From Pseudomonadota bacterium (GTDB lineage: Bacteria; Pseudomonadota; Gammaproteobacteria; Burkholderiales; Thiobacillaceae): a stretch of DNA of 64,000 nucleotides. Under the pieces are notes generated by a model that saw only the letters and a program-made list of their open reading frames with translations, was not told where the DNA came from and made no database searches. This document shows, in pieces, positions 63,740 to 64,000 of the stretch; positions within the stretch are counted from its first letter, which is position 1, and each line of letters opens with the position of its first letter. The DNA is taken from positions 62,001 to 126,000 of the forward strand of contig JAJZRU010000004.1 of NCBI GenBank assembly GCA_021802555.1. The letters are read 5' to 3'. The translations under genes and the position numbers were made by a program.

Positions 63740-64000
63740 AGGCGTTCAACGCCGCCGCGCTCGATCCGGCGCGCTCCGTGGTGGTGGAAGCCTGCGCCGG
63801 GTCCGGCAAAACCTGGCTGCTGGTCTCGCGCATCGTGCGTCTGCTGCTGGACGGCGCCGAGCCCTCGGACATTCTCGCCATCACCTTTACGCGCAAGGCG
63901 GCAGGGGAAATGCGCGTGCGCCTGGACGGCTGGCTGCACAAGCTCGCCACCGCGCCCGACGACGAGGTGCGTGCCTTCCTGCGCGAGCGCGAAGTAGAAG
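63736..64000 (+). CDS. UvrD-type helicase AddA/RecB-like (partial, N-terminus only)
   Basis: The first 88 codons are in view. Walker A is in [20 protein letters not shown], followed by [20 protein letters not shown] and AAGEMRVRL, the Ia motif of UvrD/AddA helicases. The gene continues past the window. It overlaps mnmC by 4 bases. The AddB-like partner is 19 kb upstream at 41714, rather than adjacent. No nuclease domain can be judged from this fragment. Confidence 0.85.
   Translation, partial: MKAFNAAALDPARSVVVEACAGSGKTWLLVSRIVRLLLDGAEPSDILAITFTRKAAGEMRVRLDGWLHKLATAPDDEVRAFLREREVE

Overview
The window is a GC-rich stretch of chromosome from what looks like a Betaproteobacterium, possibly of the Nitrosomonadales or a related group. 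This placement is inferred. The clues are a Gram-negative porin ending in Phe, the yibN-grxC-secB-gpsA block, a sucrose synthase / sucrose-phosphate synthase / fructokinase operon as described in ammonia oxidisers and methylotrophs, a PEP-CTERM protein, the 'probable DNA repair protein' AddB type, and very GC-rich third codon positions. No rRNA, tRNA or CRISPR array was seen. Most genes are housekeeping and form long co-directional runs.

Layout. 1-3.9 kb: SUF Fe-S operon (Rrf2 regulator, sufB, sufC, partial sufD). 4.0-7.7 kb: overlapping UDP-HexNAc dehydrogenase, epimerase and PBP4-type carboxypeptidase. 7.8-8.6 kb: exported serine protease. 8.7-10.9 kb: repeat-rich island with a RES/Xre and a HicAB toxin-antitoxin pair. 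10.9-14.9 kb: porin, small proteins, HU and a PfkB kinase. 14.9-24.2 kb: a minus-strand run of eleven genes, RND efflux (TolC, adaptor, permease) followed by DUF2892, rhodanese, grxC, trxC, secB, an SH3 protein and gpsA. 24.7-28.3 kb: small exported protein, NDH-2, a 52-aa PEP-CTERM protein with a sigma54-type promoter, and an aminotransferase. 28.3-35.8 kb: CopA behind a CueR-type promoter, then metF, priA, hemE and a Nudix hydrolase. 35.8-38.6 kb: candidate structured RNA and a NarL regulator / hybrid kinase pair. 38.6-44.3 kb: duplicated rho 3' end, rho, trxA, host-attachment protein, ferredoxin and AddB-like nuclease. 44.5-46.8 kb: small exported protein and SbmA-like ABC exporter. 46.8-52.3 kb: sucrose synthesis operon. 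52.9-54.9 kb: a bufferin-type RiPP cluster (DUF2282 precursor, DUF692 MNIO enzyme, DUF2063 partner). 55-61.2 kb: MscS channel, lipoprotein and a YbhGFSR-like exporter. 61.3-64 kb: TonB-like small protein, MnmC and the start of AddA.

How the genes work together. Copper handling appears twice, as CueR-type controlled CopA and as the bufferin cluster. Thiol/Fe-S chemistry is prominent (SUF, two thioredoxins, glutaredoxin, rhodanese, ferredoxin). The parts of the window most worth following up are the bufferin cluster with an atypical five-cysteine precursor and an ECF-like promoter, the minimal PEP-CTERM protein with tandem upstream repeats plus a -24/-12 promoter, an inverted-repeat-bounded insert that separates the RES toxin from its antitoxin, the duplicated rho tail, and a terminator-ended hairpin RNA candidate upstream of the Nudix gene.
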